Shown here: positions 8,492-17,375 of the stretch, in pieces
How the letters are laid out: each line of letters opens with the position of its first letter
Position numbering within the stretch: position 1 is the first letter of the stretch
Assembly (NCBI GenBank): GCA_902581795.1
Contig: CACHPL010000001.1
Location: 1-64,000 of the forward strand
Length of the DNA stretch: 64,000 nucleotides
Direction: 5' to 3'
From: an uncultured Pelagibacteraceae bacterium
GTDB lineage: Bacteria; Pseudomonadota; Alphaproteobacteria; Pelagibacterales; Pelagibacteraceae
Notes under the pieces: model-generated
What the model saw: only the letters and a program-made list of their open reading frames with translations
Databases searched by the model: none
Told to the model about the DNA's origin: nothing
Made by a program: the position numbers and the translations under genes

Positions 8492-9628
8492 ATGAGTTTT
8501 TGCTTGATTTTATTAGCGGCTGGAGAAAGTAAAAGGTTTAAATCCAATATACCAAAACCTTTCATAAAAATTGGTGAAAAAACCATTTTAGAACATTCGT
8601 TAATCAAATTCTCTAAAATTAAGCAAATTAAAAATACAATTATTGTATTTAACAAAAAACACTCAAGATTTATAAAAAAAATTAAATCAAATAAATTTAA
8701 AAAAATTGTTGGGGGTAAAACAAGGCAAGAATCAACTTTAAGAGCATTGAAATATATAAAAAAAAATAGAATTAATTGCAAAAATGTTCTGATTCATGAT
8801 GCAGCTAGACCAAATTTTTCACCTAAATTAATTAATCAAATTATAAAATCATCAAAAAAAAAGACGGTAATTCCAAGAATAAGAATTCATGATGCTCTAA
8901 AGAAGGTAGTGAGTAAAAAAATATTTGTTAATGTGCCAAGAGAAAATTTTTTTTTGACGCAAACACCTCAGTGTTTTAAATTTAAAGAAATTTTTAATCT
9001 ACATTCAACAAGCAGGTATGTTTATAATGATGACGACCTTTCTTTGATTAAAACAATGAAAAATGTAAAACTTATAGATGGAGAAAGAAATAATTTTAAA
9101 ATTACGAGCAAAGAAGATCTTGAAATGTTAAAAAATTATATAAATCTTAAAACCAAAGTGGGTATAGGTTTTGATGTTCATAGACTTGTGCCTAAGAGAA
9201 AACTATATTTAGGTGGTTTAAAAATTAAATCTAGACTAGGAACATTGGGTCATTCTGATGGAGATCCTGTTTTACATTCTATAACAGATGCAATTCTTGG
9301 TGCATGCAAGATGGGAGATATAGGAGAGCTCTTTTCTGACAAAAGCAAAAAATTTAAAAATATAAGGTCGACAATTTTATTAAAACAAGTAATGGATCAA
9401 ATTATATGTAAAGGTTATTACATAAATAATTTAGATATTAATATAATTACTCAAACTCCTAAAATTAAAAAATATAAAAATAAAATGATTAATAATATTT
9501 CTAAATTATGTAAAATCTCAGAAGACAAAATAAATATAAAAGGCAAAACAACTGAAAAGCTAGGCGTTATAGGTAAAGAAAAAGCTATAGCAGCTGAGGT
9601 AATAGCAACAATTATTAAATATGATTAA
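8492..9628 (+). CDS. ispDF: Bifunctional IspD/IspF enzyme of the MEP isoprenoid pathway
   Basis: Fusion of 2-C-methyl-D-erythritol 4-phosphate cytidylyltransferase (IspD, about 1-215) and 2-C-methyl-D-erythritol 2,4-cyclodiphosphate synthase (IspF, about 222-378), common in alphaproteobacteria. The IspD half has the nucleotide loop LAAGESKR at 8-15 and HDAARP at 102-107. The IspF half has the zinc motif DVH (D228, H230) and GHSDGD at 253-258. The start ATG follows a GAGGT at 8476-8480, 11 bases upstream. It is divergent from ntrY and overlaps pgpA by 8 bp. The pathway enzyme Dxr is also encoded in this window (36940-38115). Confidence 0.96.
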   Translation: MSFCLILLAAGESKRFKSNIPKPFIKIGEKTILEHSLIKFSKIKQIKNTIIVFNKKHSRFIKKIKSNKFKKIVGGKTRQESTLRALKYIKKNRINCKNVLIHDAARPNFSPKLINQIIKSSKKKTVIPRIRIHDALKKVVSKKIFVNVPRENFFLTQTPQCFKFKEIFNLHSTSRYVYNDDDLSLIKTMKNVKLIDGERNNFKITSKEDLEMLKNYINLKTKVGIGFDVHRLVPKRKLYLGGLKIKSRLGTLGHSDGDPVLHSITDAILGACKMGDIGELFSDKSKKFKNIRSTILLKQVMDQIICKGYYINNLDINIITQTPKIKKYKNKMINNISKLCKISEDKINIKGKTTEKLGVIGKEKAIAAEVIATIIKYD

Positions 9629-10130
9629 TAAATTAAATTACTATTTAATTACACTTTTTATTTTTGGAAATTCTGTTGAAAAATTTAGAGGAACTTGGGC
9701 GTCATTATTCACCACGCTTTTTCTATTCTTAATAATTTATATTTTAAAAATTCCTATTTTAGTAGTTTCGATATTTTTTTTAATAATTTTATTTTATTCT
9801 TTTTTTGCTATCAAAAACTGCCTAAAAAACTTCAAAGATGATGATCCGCAAGAAATAGTAATTGATGAATTTATTGGACAATCTATACCTATAATTCTTT
9901 ACGAGATTTTCCATTCTGATCGATCAAATTCAGCAACAGAAGATTTGCAAATTTATTTGTGGTTCTTTTTATTATTTAGATTATTTGATGGTCTAAAACC
10001 CTTTCCAATAGATTACATTGATAAAAAATTTAAAAATACATTTGGCATTTTATTTGATGATATTTTAGCTGGTTTTTATGTTGTTATCTGTCTTGTGTTA
10101 TTTATGGTTGGAAAAAGTTTATTTTTTTAA
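9621..10130 (+). CDS. pgpA: Phosphatidylglycerophosphatase A
   Basis: Inner-membrane phosphatase that converts phosphatidylglycerol phosphate into phosphatidylglycerol. The 169-residue protein has several hydrophobic segments. Its early GTWASL stretch matches the family's G(T/S)xGS region, and the signature DPQEIVIDE is at 75-83 with the acidic residues needed for Mg2+-dependent catalysis. A second conserved patch, FRLFDGLKPFPID, follows. Its start overlaps the end of ispDF by 8 bp and its stop overlaps the cinA start by one base, so the three are translated as one unit. Confidence 0.9.
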   Translation: MINKLNYYLITLFIFGNSVEKFRGTWASLFTTLFLFLIIYILKIPILVVSIFFLIILFYSFFAIKNCLKNFKDDDPQEIVIDEFIGQSIPIILYEIFHSDRSNSATEDLQIYLWFFLLFRLFDGLKPFPIDYIDKKFKNTFGILFDDILAGFYVVICLVLFMVGKSLFF

Positions 10131-10600
10131 TGAAAAAATTAAGTAAAAAAATAGTTGAAATATTAAGAAAAAAAAAAATTAAATTAGCTATCGCTGAGTC
10201 TTGCACTGGTGGCATGGTATCAGCTGCAATTACTTCAATAAGTGGTTCTTCTAAAATATTTACCATGGGTTTAGTCACTTACTCTAATAAATCTAAGAAC
10301 GATATTTTAAAAGTACCTAAAAAAATTATTAAAAAACATGGCGCGGTCAGTAAACAATGTTGTTTTTCTATGCTTGAGAATTTAAGTAAGTTAAGTAAAA
10401 GTAATATTTGTGTTTCTATAACTGGAATTGCGGGTCCAGGTGGCGGATCTCAAAAAAAACCGGTTGGACTAGTCTATATTGGTACTAAAAAAAGTAAAAA
10501 AATACAGATAAATAGGTATTTATTTAAAAATACTGGACGTGCTAAAATCCAAAAATCAGCAACAATAAAAGCCTTAAAATTAATTTTAAAGAAAGTTTAA
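10130..10600 (+). CDS. CinA-family nicotinamide-nucleotide amidohydrolase
   Basis: Stand-alone C-terminal CinA (PncC) domain of 156 residues. In characterised homologues this domain deamidates nicotinamide mononucleotide to nicotinic acid mononucleotide for pyridine-nucleotide recycling. The hallmark ESCTGG is at 23-28, with the nucleophile Ser in that motif, followed by SGSS, TYSNKSK and the C-terminal GIAGPGGGS loop. The N-terminal molybdopterin-binding-like domain of full-length CinA is absent, as in many proteobacteria. Its stop codon overlaps, on the opposite strand, the stop of the converging 99-residue gene. Confidence 0.92.
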   Translation: MKKLSKKIVEILRKKKIKLAIAESCTGGMVSAAITSISGSSKIFTMGLVTYSNKSKNDILKVPKKIIKKHGAVSKQCCFSMLENLSKLSKSNICVSITGIAGPGGGSQKKPVGLVYIGTKKSKKIQINRYLFKNTGRAKIQKSATIKALKLILKKV

Positions 10601-10896
10601 TTAAGTATTAAAAACATTATTTTTACCGCGAGGCTATTTGCTAACAAAAAAAGGATTATTGTATTAGCGTATAAAAGAAAGATCAGCTGATTTCTAATTC
10701 TTTTTTTTTTGTTTAATAATTTAGTTTCTTTTTTCCAATATTTATTATGATCTTTGGCATCTCTAAAATCATATGAAAACATCCAATAGTTGTTGTCATT
10801 TTCGTTTGGGTCCCCTGATTTAAAATAGTTTATTGAATCTCTCAAATATCGCCAAATTAGAATGAACAATAATGTAAATAGTATTGTGGTTATCAT
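10597..10896 (-). CDS. Small two-helix membrane protein, unknown function
   Basis: I do not recognise this 99-residue protein. It has an N-terminal hydrophobic helix (about 2-16) and a C-terminal one (about 72-96). Between them is a polar segment rich in Asp, Asn, Lys and Tyr (for example GDPNENDNNYW), including a basic coiled stretch around 54-68. Its start overlaps the ratA stop by 4 bases (ATGA type), which supports real translation as the last gene of the lipA-ratA run. Its stop overlaps the converging cinA stop. No catalytic motif is visible. Confidence 0.6.
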   Translation of the reverse strand: MITTILFTLLFILIWRYLRDSINYFKSGDPNENDNNYWMFSYDFRDAKDHNKYWKKETKLLNKKKRIRNQLIFLLYANTIILFLLANSLAVKIMFLILN

Positions 10897-11342
10897 TGTT
10901 TGTTATACAATTGTATCGCTCTTTTTTCAAAAGCATCTGCTATATTTTTTAAGCCTTGGTCAAAAGATTTTTTCATGATCATATTATAAAATACATTTTT
11001 AATTTCAAAATCAATTTTAAAAGATACCTCGCTTTGATTATTTATCTCTTTTATATTCCATTCGTTTTGGAGACTTTTTAAAGGACCGCCAATATTGTTC
11101 ACTAGAATTTTATCCTTTTCTTTATAATAAGTAACGTGGCTTTTATAAGTTTGGTTCAAAAATTTTTTACCAACTGTCAAATCTGCCTCTATCTCTATAA
11201 TGTCCTCTCTTTCAACTTTGCTGTATATTTTCCCATTTAAACACCATGGTACAAATTGAGGATATTTTTCAATATCCAGAATCATTTCAATTAGATCGTT
11301 TTTTTTACAGGGTATAATTTTTTTTATTGAAGCCTTTGGCAT
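10893..11342 (-). CDS. Coq10/RatA-family START-domain protein (ubiquinone-binding)
   Basis: A 149-residue polyketide-cyclase/START-like protein. The family includes mitochondrial Coq10, a coenzyme Q chaperone, and E. coli RatA. Visible family features are the N-terminal [15 protein letters not shown] segment and the mid-protein [17 protein letters not shown] strand pattern. The long C-terminal helix reads [16 protein letters not shown]. It overlaps lipA by 19 bp and the next small membrane gene by 4 bp. The lipA-coq10 pairing is common in alphaproteobacteria, so a role in quinone handling is more likely than the ribosome-toxin role described for E. coli RatA. Confidence 0.88.
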   Translation of the reverse strand: MPKASIKKIIPCKKNDLIEMILDIEKYPQFVPWCLNGKIYSKVEREDIIEIEADLTVGKKFLNQTYKSHVTYYKEKDKILVNNIGGPLKSLQNEWNIKEINNQSEVSFKIDFEIKNVFYNMIMKKSFDQGLKNIADAFEKRAIQLYNKQ

Positions 11343-12265
11343 TTAATTTGCTCATCTCTTTTTTCTTTGAGTTTTTTAAAATCTTCATCAGCATGGTAAG
11401 AAGATCTTGTTAATGGAGACGATGCAACTAATAAAAAGCCTTTCAACAAAGCAATATTTTTGAGTTCCTTAAACTCATCAGGATTATAATATCTATTTAA
11501 CGGATGATGTTTTGGTGAAGGTTGTAAATATTGACCAATTGTTAAAAAATCTACATTTGCGCTTCTCAAATCATCCATGACTTGTAAAATCTCCTCTTTC
11601 TTTTCACCAAGACCCACCATAATACCTGACTTAGTGAACATGCTTGGCTTTATTTTTTTTACTGACTCAAGTAATTTTAATGAAGAAAAATATCTAGATC
11701 CTGGCCTAACTTTTAAATAAAGACTTGGAACGGTTTCTATATTATGATTAAAAACATCAGGATTTGCCTCTAGCACTCTTTCAAAAGAATTTCCTTTTCT
11801 TAGAAAATCTGGTGTTAAAACTTCCACAGTAGTATTTGGATTATTTTTTTTGGTTTCTGAAACAACTTTCTTAAAATGATAAGCGCCACCATCTTCTAAG
11901 TCATCTCTATCCACAGAAGTAATAACAACGTGATTTAGTGCCAATTCTTTTACAGCATTGGAAACCTTTAAATGTTCAAATGGATCTAATTTATTTGGCT
12001 TTCCTGTTTTAACGTCGCAAAAAGCACATCCTCTCGTACATGTGTCCCCCATTATCATAAATGTAGCATGTTTTTTACTCCAACACTCAGTTATGTTTGG
12101 ACAGTTAGCTTCTTGGCAAACTGTGTGAAGTTTGTTTTTATTAACTACCTCTTTTGTTTTAAAAAAAGTTCTTGTATCTAAAATTTTTGACCTAATCCAA
12201 CTAGGTTTTTTTTTAATTGGATTTAAAGGTTTGTTAACTTTTTCAGGGTGTCTAGGTTTATTCAT
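11324..12265 (-). CDS. lipA: Lipoyl synthase
   Basis: Radical SAM enzyme that inserts two sulfurs into protein-bound octanoyl groups to make lipoyl cofactor for 2-oxoacid dehydrogenases and the glycine cleavage system. It has 313 residues. The auxiliary cluster cysteines are C50, C55 and C61 (C-x4-C-x5-C), and the radical SAM cysteines are C76, C80 and C83 (CTRGCAFC). The C-terminal RSSYHADE motif carries the auxiliary-cluster serine. It overlaps the ftsB-like gene by 8 bp. In many alphaproteobacteria the pyruvate dehydrogenase genes sit between ftsB and lipA; here they are absent from that position. Confidence 0.97.
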   Translation of the reverse strand: MNKPRHPEKVNKPLNPIKKKPSWIRSKILDTRTFFKTKEVVNKNKLHTVCQEANCPNITECWSKKHATFMIMGDTCTRGCAFCDVKTGKPNKLDPFEHLKVSNAVKELALNHVVITSVDRDDLEDGGAYHFKKVVSETKKNNPNTTVEVLTPDFLRKGNSFERVLEANPDVFNHNIETVPSLYLKVRPGSRYFSSLKLLESVKKIKPSMFTKSGIMVGLGEKKEEILQVMDDLRSANVDFLTIGQYLQPSPKHHPLNRYYNPDEFKELKNIALLKGFLLVASSPLTRSSYHADEDFKKLKEKRDEQIKCQRLQ

Positions 12266-12557
12266 TTAATTTTATTAAAATTTCATCCTTCTTACCAAAT
12301 TTAAACTTTTCTCTTACCAAGGTGTCAACAAAATCAAAATTCAATTTTTCTGAAAGTAATGAATTTTTGTGTTCAAATATAGATATTTGATCATTTAGAA
12401 AAGTTCTTTTTTGGCTTAATTGATCCTCCACCTCTTTTTTTTCAAAATATGAAATTAATCCCCTGTCACCACTAAATAGATTTATGGCTATATACAAAAA
12501 AAGGAAAATATTTAAAAACAATATCTTTCGTCTTTTTAAAACTTGAAAAAATCTCAT
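12258..12557 (-). CDS. FtsB/DivIC-like septum formation initiator
   Basis: Small bitopic membrane protein (99 residues) with a basic N-terminus, one transmembrane helix at about 13-30, and a coiled coil at about 36-75. It ends in a short region containing [15 protein letters not shown], typical of DivIC/FtsB proteins, which bridge FtsL and FtsQ in the division complex. Its position directly after eno matches the usual alphaproteobacterial order, which supports the assignment despite weak sequence conservation. It is 2 bp from eno and overlaps lipA by 8 bp. Confidence 0.85.
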   Translation of the reverse strand: MRFFQVLKRRKILFLNIFLFLYIAINLFSGDRGLISYFEKKEVEDQLSQKRTFLNDQISIFEHKNSLLSEKLNFDFVDTLVREKFKFGKKDEILIKLNE

Positions 12558-12559
12558 TA

Positions 12560-13756
12560 TTAGATTTTAGCTATTTTTGCAGAATTTCCAAGTTCCTCTT
12601 CTATTCTTAAAAGCCGATTGTATTTAGATACCCTCTCAGATCTAGCTAATGACCCCGTTTTTATTTGGGAAGATTTTGTCGCAACTGCAAAATCGGCGAT
12701 AAACGTGTCCTCTGAGTCGCCAGATCTATGTGAAATAATTGTATTAATGGCATTTTGGTGAGCTAAATCAATTACTTTCAACGTTTCGCTTACAGTTCCA
12801 ATTTGATTTAATTTTACCAGTACAGCATTAGCGGATTTTTCTTGTATTCCTTTTTTTAATCTTTTCAAATTGGTTGCAAATAAATCATCACCGACTATTT
12901 GTATACTAGTGGTTTTTGTTAATTTTTTCCAGGAATCCCAATCATCTTCTTTGAAAGGATCTTCTATAGATTTAATTGGGTATTTTTTAATTAATTCTAA
13001 ATAATTATCAATTGTAAAAGGTTTTTTTAACTCATTTGCCGCTACATCTAAACAAATAGAAATGTCTTCACCTGGTTTTAAGCCAGATTTTTCAATAGCC
13101 TGATTAATTAATTTTATTGCTTCGTCATTATTCTCTAAGTTTGGAGCAAAACCACCTTCGTCACCAACATTGGTATTATTTACCATGCTCTTTAAATTTT
13201 GTATTACTAAAAAACTTATTCTCATAGCTTCAGAAAATGAATTAGCTTTTTCAGGTCGTATCATAAACTCCTGAACATCTAAATTATTATTAGCGTGAAC
13301 GCCTCCATTTATAATATTTAAAAGAGGTATGGGTAATTTGTATTCTTTAGATTTCCCAATATATTTAAATAAAGATACTTTTTTTTCTTTTGCTGCTAAC
13401 TTACATGCAGCGATAGAAACAGCCAAAATTGCATTAGCACCAAGTTTTTTCTTTTGTTCCGTGCCGTCTATTTCAATTAATTTATTGTCAATCTTAGTTT
13501 GTTCGTTGCAGTCAAAATCAATTATTGCCTTTGATATTGTGCTATTAATATTCTCAACAGCTCGCAAAACGCTTTTACCAAGATAATCCTTGTTATTTGT
13601 ATCTCTTAGTTCAAATGCTTCATGGGTTCCTGTTGAAGCACCTGAAGGAACTATGGCAAAAGCTGATCCGTTTTCCGAAAAAATTTCAGCTTCAACTGTA
13701 GGATTTCCTCTACTATCAAAAACCTGTCGGCCTTTGATCTTTTTAATTTTTGCCAT
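12560..13756 (-). CDS. eno: Enolase (short form)
   Basis: Converts 2-phosphoglycerate to phosphoenolpyruvate. Active-site residues are all visible: GGVHANNNLD at 151-160, Glu200 in NVGDEGGFAP, metal ligands Asp237, Glu265 and Asp290, Lys315 in LVKLNQIGT, and ISHRSGDSED at 341-350. At 398 residues it is about 25-30 shorter than typical bacterial enolase. The shortening is mainly between AANEL (239-243) and YLELI (252-256), where a surface insertion is missing, with a smaller loss near 186-195. Catalytic residues are intact, so I expect an active enzyme. It overlaps kdsA by 14 bp, consistent with the kdsA-eno pairing in related bacteria. Confidence 0.96.
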   Translation of the reverse strand: MAKIKKIKGRQVFDSRGNPTVEAEIFSENGSAFAIVPSGASTGTHEAFELRDTNNKDYLGKSVLRAVENINSTISKAIIDFDCNEQTKIDNKLIEIDGTEQKKKLGANAILAVSIAACKLAAKEKKVSLFKYIGKSKEYKLPIPLLNIINGGVHANNNLDVQEFMIRPEKANSFSEAMRISFLVIQNLKSMVNNTNVGDEGGFAPNLENNDEAIKLINQAIEKSGLKPGEDISICLDVAANELKKPFTIDNYLELIKKYPIKSIEDPFKEDDWDSWKKLTKTTSIQIVGDDLFATNLKRLKKGIQEKSANAVLVKLNQIGTVSETLKVIDLAHQNAINTIISHRSGDSEDTFIADFAVATKSSQIKTGSLARSERVSKYNRLLRIEEELGNSAKIAKI

Positions 13757-14576
13757 TCTTAATTAAATTATCTATTTCAACTAATTGTTTTAAAAGTTTT
13801 GGCATGTTTGACAAAGGAACCATATTTGGTCCGTCTGATGGTGCGTTATCTGGATCAGGATGTGTTTCTATAAAAACTGCCGCAACACCTACAGCGATTG
13901 CTGCACGTGAAAGATATTCAACAAATTCTCTCTGTCCTCCACTTTTATCTCCCATTCCACCAGGTTGTTGGACTGAGTGTGTTGAGTCAAAGACAACCGG
14001 ATATCCATTCTTTGCCATGATTGGCAATGATCTCATGTCAGAAACTAAAGTATTATAACCAAAACTTGCACCCCGTTCTGTAACTAAAATATTTTTATTG
14101 CCTGAGTCTTCAATCTTTTTTGTAACATTAACCATGTCCCAAGGAGCTAAAAATTGACCCTTCTTAACATTAATAACTTTTCCTGTTTTCGCCGCAGCAA
14201 TCAATAAATCCGTTTGTCTACAAAGAAAAGCTGGTATCTGCAAAACATCAACATGTTTAGAAACAATTGCACATTGTTCAATAGTATGAATATCTGTTAA
14301 AATCGGAACTCCAACTTGTTTTTTAATTTTATCAAAAACTGGTAAAGATTTTTCAAGACCAGCTCCTCTCTTACCGTTTAAGCTAGTTCTGTTTGCTTTA
14401 TCAAAAGATGTTTTATAAATAAAACCAATACCAAGATCATCAGTAATTTTTTTTAATTCACCAGCAACATTTAATGCATGCTTTTCATTTTCCAATTGGC
14501 AAGGTCCAGCAATTAAAGTAAAAGGACCTGAATTTGAAATATTTAATTTTCCACATTTGACAGATTTATTTATCAT
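13743..14576 (-). CDS. kdsA: 3-deoxy-D-manno-octulosonate 8-phosphate synthase
   Basis: Condenses phosphoenolpyruvate and arabinose 5-phosphate to Kdo-8-phosphate, the first step to the Kdo sugar of lipopolysaccharide. The 277 residues form a TIM barrel with family motifs IAGPCQLE (23-30), YKTSFDKANRTS, LTDIHT, IPAFLCRQTDLL, NVKKGQFLAPWDM and DSTHSVQQPGG. Its start overlaps the pyrG stop (TAATG, 1 bp). It indicates an LPS-bearing cell, as do lpxA, lpxB, lpxD and lpxI in this window. Confidence 0.96.
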   Translation of the reverse strand: MINKSVKCGKLNISNSGPFTLIAGPCQLENEKHALNVAGELKKITDDLGIGFIYKTSFDKANRTSLNGKRGAGLEKSLPVFDKIKKQVGVPILTDIHTIEQCAIVSKHVDVLQIPAFLCRQTDLLIAAAKTGKVINVKKGQFLAPWDMVNVTKKIEDSGNKNILVTERGASFGYNTLVSDMRSLPIMAKNGYPVVFDSTHSVQQPGGMGDKSGGQREFVEYLSRAAIAVGVAAVFIETHPDPDNAPSDGPNMVPLSNMPKLLKQLVEIDNLIKNGKN

Positions 14577-16201
14577 TAATTTTTCCTTCCATTTGCTCCC
14601 GCCGCTTTGATAAAAGACGAAAATAATGGGTGGGGGGTAAAGGGTCTTGATTTAAATTCAGGATGAAACTGTACGCCAATAAACCAAGGGTGATTATTCA
14701 ATTCAATTATCTCAGGAAGAGTTCCATCTGGGGACAGTGCGGAAAAAATTAAACCTTTTTTTTCAAAATCATCCTTATATTTAATATTTACCTCATACCT
14801 ATGTCTATGTCTTTCTTTAATTTTTTTTTCTGAGTAGATTTTAGATATTAAAGAATTGTTTTTTAATACAGCATCGTATAATCCTAACCTCATTGTACCA
14901 CCTAAATTCTTTCTAGTTCCTTTGATTTTTTTCGTACCTTTTTGCCACTCATCAAGTAAGCCCACAACTGGAGTGCAATTGTTTCCAAACTCGCTTGTAG
15001 AGGCATTTTTTATGTTCAATAAGTTTCTAGCAGCTTCTATAACCGCCATTTGCATACCAAAGCAAATACCAAAGAAAGGTATATTGTTCAATCTTGCGTA
15101 TTTTATGGCAGCAATTTTACCTTCTGTGCCTCTTTTTCCAAATCCTCCTGGAATAAGAACTCCCGTTACCTCTTTTAGTGTTAGTTTTATATTTTCAGGT
15201 TTAAGGTTTTCCGAGTCTATTCTTTTTAAATTAACTTTTACATTATTAGATATACCTCCGTGAATCAAAGCTTCATCTAATGACTTGTAAGCATCTTTCA
15301 GATCAACATATTTTCCTATTATTCCTATATTTACATCTTTCTTAGGATTTAAAACTCGAGAAGTAATATTTTTCCATCTACTAAGATTTGGTGATTTTTT
15401 AGTTTTAATATTAAAATAAGAAAGCACCCTCTCATCCAATTTTTCTTTATGAAAGCTTATTGGTGCCTCATATATAGTTCTTACATCGACTGTTTCTATG
15501 ACGTTATCAATTGGAACGTTACAAAATAATGATATTTTTTTTCTTTCAATCTTTGGGATTCCTCTTTCTGATCGACAAATTATTATATCTGGTTGAATAC
15601 CCAAACTTCTTAACTCTTTGACAGAATGTTGGGTTGGTTTTGTTTTTAATTCTCCAGAAGCTTTTAGGTAAGGAACTAAAGTTAAATGTATAAACAAACT
15701 ATTTTTTTTTCCAACATCATTTGAAAATTGTCTGATTGCTTCTAAAAAAGGTAAGCTTTCGATGTCTCCAACAGTACCTCCAATTTCACAAATTACAAAA
15801 TCTTCTTTTTTTACATCCTGTGAAATAAACTTTTTAATTCGATCGGTCACATGAGGGACTACCTGTACGGTTCCACCTAAATAATCTCCTCTTCTTTCTT
15901 TTTGTATAATATCACTGTAAATTCCTCCAGTAGTAATATTATCAGACTGTGTAGCAGAAATTCCTGTAAATCTCTCGTAGTGTCCAATATCTAAATCTGT
16001 TTCAGCTCCATCGTCAGTTACGAAAACTTCCCCGTGCTGAAAAGGATTCATCGTACCCGGATCGACATTTAAATATGGATCTAATTTTCTTACTCTAACT
16101 TTAAAACCTCTAAGCTGTAGTAATGATGCTAGTGAAGCGGAAGAAAGACCTTTACCAAGTGATGATACCACGCCGCCAGTGACAAATACATATCGCGCCA
16201 T
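14576..16201 (-). CDS. pyrG: CTP synthase
   Basis: Makes CTP from UTP, ATP and glutamine. The N-terminal synthetase domain (about 1-265) opens with [12 protein letters not shown], the P-loop. The C-terminal class I glutaminase domain (about 290-541) has nucleophile Cys380 in GICFGMQ and the His/Glu pair in QFHPEF. The 541 residues match the usual length. It is followed immediately by kdsA. Upstream toward secG there are 45 bp with a -10-like TATAAC only 8 bases before the ATG and no Shine-Dalgarno sequence, so a very short or absent leader is possible. Confidence 0.97.
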   Translation of the reverse strand: MARYVFVTGGVVSSLGKGLSSASLASLLQLRGFKVRVRKLDPYLNVDPGTMNPFQHGEVFVTDDGAETDLDIGHYERFTGISATQSDNITTGGIYSDIIQKERRGDYLGGTVQVVPHVTDRIKKFISQDVKKEDFVICEIGGTVGDIESLPFLEAIRQFSNDVGKKNSLFIHLTLVPYLKASGELKTKPTQHSVKELRSLGIQPDIIICRSERGIPKIERKKISLFCNVPIDNVIETVDVRTIYEAPISFHKEKLDERVLSYFNIKTKKSPNLSRWKNITSRVLNPKKDVNIGIIGKYVDLKDAYKSLDEALIHGGISNNVKVNLKRIDSENLKPENIKLTLKEVTGVLIPGGFGKRGTEGKIAAIKYARLNNIPFFGICFGMQMAVIEAARNLLNIKNASTSEFGNNCTPVVGLLDEWQKGTKKIKGTRKNLGGTMRLGLYDAVLKNNSLISKIYSEKKIKERHRHRYEVNIKYKDDFEKKGLIFSALSPDGTLPEIIELNNHPWFIGVQFHPEFKSRPFTPHPLFSSFIKAAGANGRKN

Positions 16202-16209
16202 GGAAGTAT

Positions 16210-16215
16210 GTTATA
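16210..16215 (-). promoter_or_regulatory. Possible -10 element before pyrG
   Basis: On the minus strand TATAAC lies 8 bases before the pyrG ATG. No convincing -35 is seen at 16-18 bp spacing. If used, transcription would begin almost at the start codon and give a leaderless or near-leaderless message. It could equally be chance in A/T-rich DNA, with pyrG read from secG. Confidence 0.25.
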
Positions 16216-16246
16216 CTCTTTTTTATTCAAAAAATAAAGTCTATTC

Positions 16247-16546
16247 TTAGGAATCAGGAATTTTTGGCTTGTCTGAATCTTTTTCTTCCTCAATTTGCTC
16301 TATAACTGATCTAGTTTTCTGCAAATCTCCTCTTGATAAAACAACTAAAGATACACTTGATATTATAAATAACGTAGCAACTACACCTGTTAATTTTGTT
16401 AAAAAGTTACCAACGGACCTTGTTGAAGCAAAATTATCTTGGGATATCCCCAAACCTAGAGCCCCTCCTTCTGATCTCTGAAGTAGTACAAGTATTATCA
16501 AAATAATTGCTAGAAAGATGTTTGCTCCAATTAAGATAGTTTCCAT
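16247..16546 (-). CDS. secG: Preprotein translocase subunit SecG
   Basis: Small membrane subunit of the SecYEG channel. The 99 residues have two transmembrane helices (about 4-22 and 50-70), with the signature LLQRSEGGALGLG at 21-33 between them. The tail is acidic and Lys/Glu-rich. It is flanked by tpiA (5 bp) and pyrG (45 bp), the usual alphaproteobacterial order tpiA-secG-pyrG. Confidence 0.95.
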   Translation of the reverse strand: METILIGANIFLAIILIILVLLQRSEGGALGLGISQDNFASTRSVGNFLTKLTGVVATLFIISSVSLVVLSRGDLQKTRSVIEQIEEEKDSDKPKIPDS

Positions 16547-16551
16547 ACCGG

Positions 16552-17313
16552 TTATTTATAGAAATTTTTTATTATATCAATGAAATTTTTTGAAGATTTT
16601 GATGCACTTCCAATTAAAAAACCGTCTAATTCCTTGATAGATTTAAATTTATAAATACTTTTTTTGTCAACAGAGCCCCCATACAAAATTTTAATGTGAG
16701 TTTTCTTCTTAAAGTGATTTTTTATAAATTTTTTAAGAAAAATTATTATTTTCTTTAATTCGTTTGGACTAAGAATTTTTCCCGTTCCTATTGACCAAAC
16801 AGGTTCATAAGCAATTATAATATTATTAAAATTATATCTTTTATTTAAAGCGCTTTTTAATTGATTTTTAAGTACTGTGAAAGTCTTTTTTTTTCTTTTC
16901 TCGGTACTATTTTCACCTATGCAAAGAAAAACTTTAAAATTATTTTTTAAAGTAAACTGAATTTTTTCTTGGATAATTTTGTCAGTTTCACCTGACGCTC
17001 TATTTTCAGAATGACCAATAATAATAAATTTAATTCCAATGTTCTTAATCATGAAGGGGCTAATCTGACCAGTGTGTGCACCAAAACTATCTTTGTGATA
17101 ACAATTTTGCGCTGAGATTATAATTTTTTTATTTTTATACTTATTTGAAAAATCTTGTATCAGTGTATGAGGTGGGGCAATAGCTATCTTATAGCTTTTG
17201 TTATTTTTTTTATCTTTGTTGAAAAAACTGTTTATTCTATCAATAATTTTAATAGACCTTGGAATCCCGAACATTTTCCAATTTCCAACAAAATATTTTA
17301 TATGACCAATCAT
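16552..17313 (-). CDS. tpiA: Triosephosphate isomerase
   Basis: Interconverts dihydroxyacetone phosphate and glyceraldehyde-3-phosphate. The 253 residues form a TIM barrel with catalytic Lys13 (NWKMFG), His101 (IIGHSENR) and Glu170 (AYEPVWSIGTGK). The phosphate-gripping loop 6 follows Glu170, and the YGGSV motif is near the end. It is divergent from the ppiD-like gene, and a consensus -10 (TATAAT) lies on its strand in the 62 bp between them. It starts the tpiA-secG-pyrG-kdsA-eno series. Confidence 0.96.
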   Translation of the reverse strand: MIGHIKYFVGNWKMFGIPRSIKIIDRINSFFNKDKKNNKSYKIAIAPPHTLIQDFSNKYKNKKIIISAQNCYHKDSFGAHTGQISPFMIKNIGIKFIIIGHSENRASGETDKIIQEKIQFTLKNNFKVFLCIGENSTEKRKKKTFTVLKNQLKSALNKRYNFNNIIIAYEPVWSIGTGKILSPNELKKIIIFLKKFIKNHFKKKTHIKILYGGSVDKKSIYKFKSIKELDGFLIGSASKSSKNFIDIIKNFYK

Positions 17314-17327
17314 AATTTAAGACTTTA

Positions 17328-17333
17328 ATTATA
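17328..17333 (-). promoter_or_regulatory. Putative -10 element of tpiA
   Basis: A perfect TATAAT on the minus strand, 14 bases before the tpiA ATG. The -35 is weak (TTTAGA at 19 bp spacing is the best I see). A start 7 bases downstream would leave a leader of only about 7-8 bases without Shine-Dalgarno sequence. Confidence 0.4.
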
Positions 17334-17343
17334 GATTTTTTAA

Positions 17344-17349
17344 TACAAT
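17344..17349 (+). promoter_or_regulatory. Possible -10 element of the ppiD-trp run
   Basis: TACAAT on the plus strand in the tpiA/ppiD divergent spacer, 27 bases before the ppiD ATG. No good -35 is seen, and the region is nearly all A/T, so this is weak. No trp attenuator or leader peptide is visible between here and trpE. Confidence 0.25.
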
Positions 17350-17375
17350 TAATCTAAATTTCTTAAATTAAAATT

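Noticed and set aside
8464-8781. 105-codon minus-strand frame opposite ispDF
   Set aside because: It lies wholly over the IspD coding part and resembles no family; its hydrophobic look comes from reading the A/T-rich antisense.
14856-15263. 135-codon plus-strand frame opposite pyrG
   Set aside because: Antisense shadow of a highly conserved gene, no family features and no ribosome-binding site.
16202-16246. tRNA gene or small RNA between pyrG and secG
   Set aside because: Only 45 bp of A/T-rich DNA; no cloverleaf is possible.
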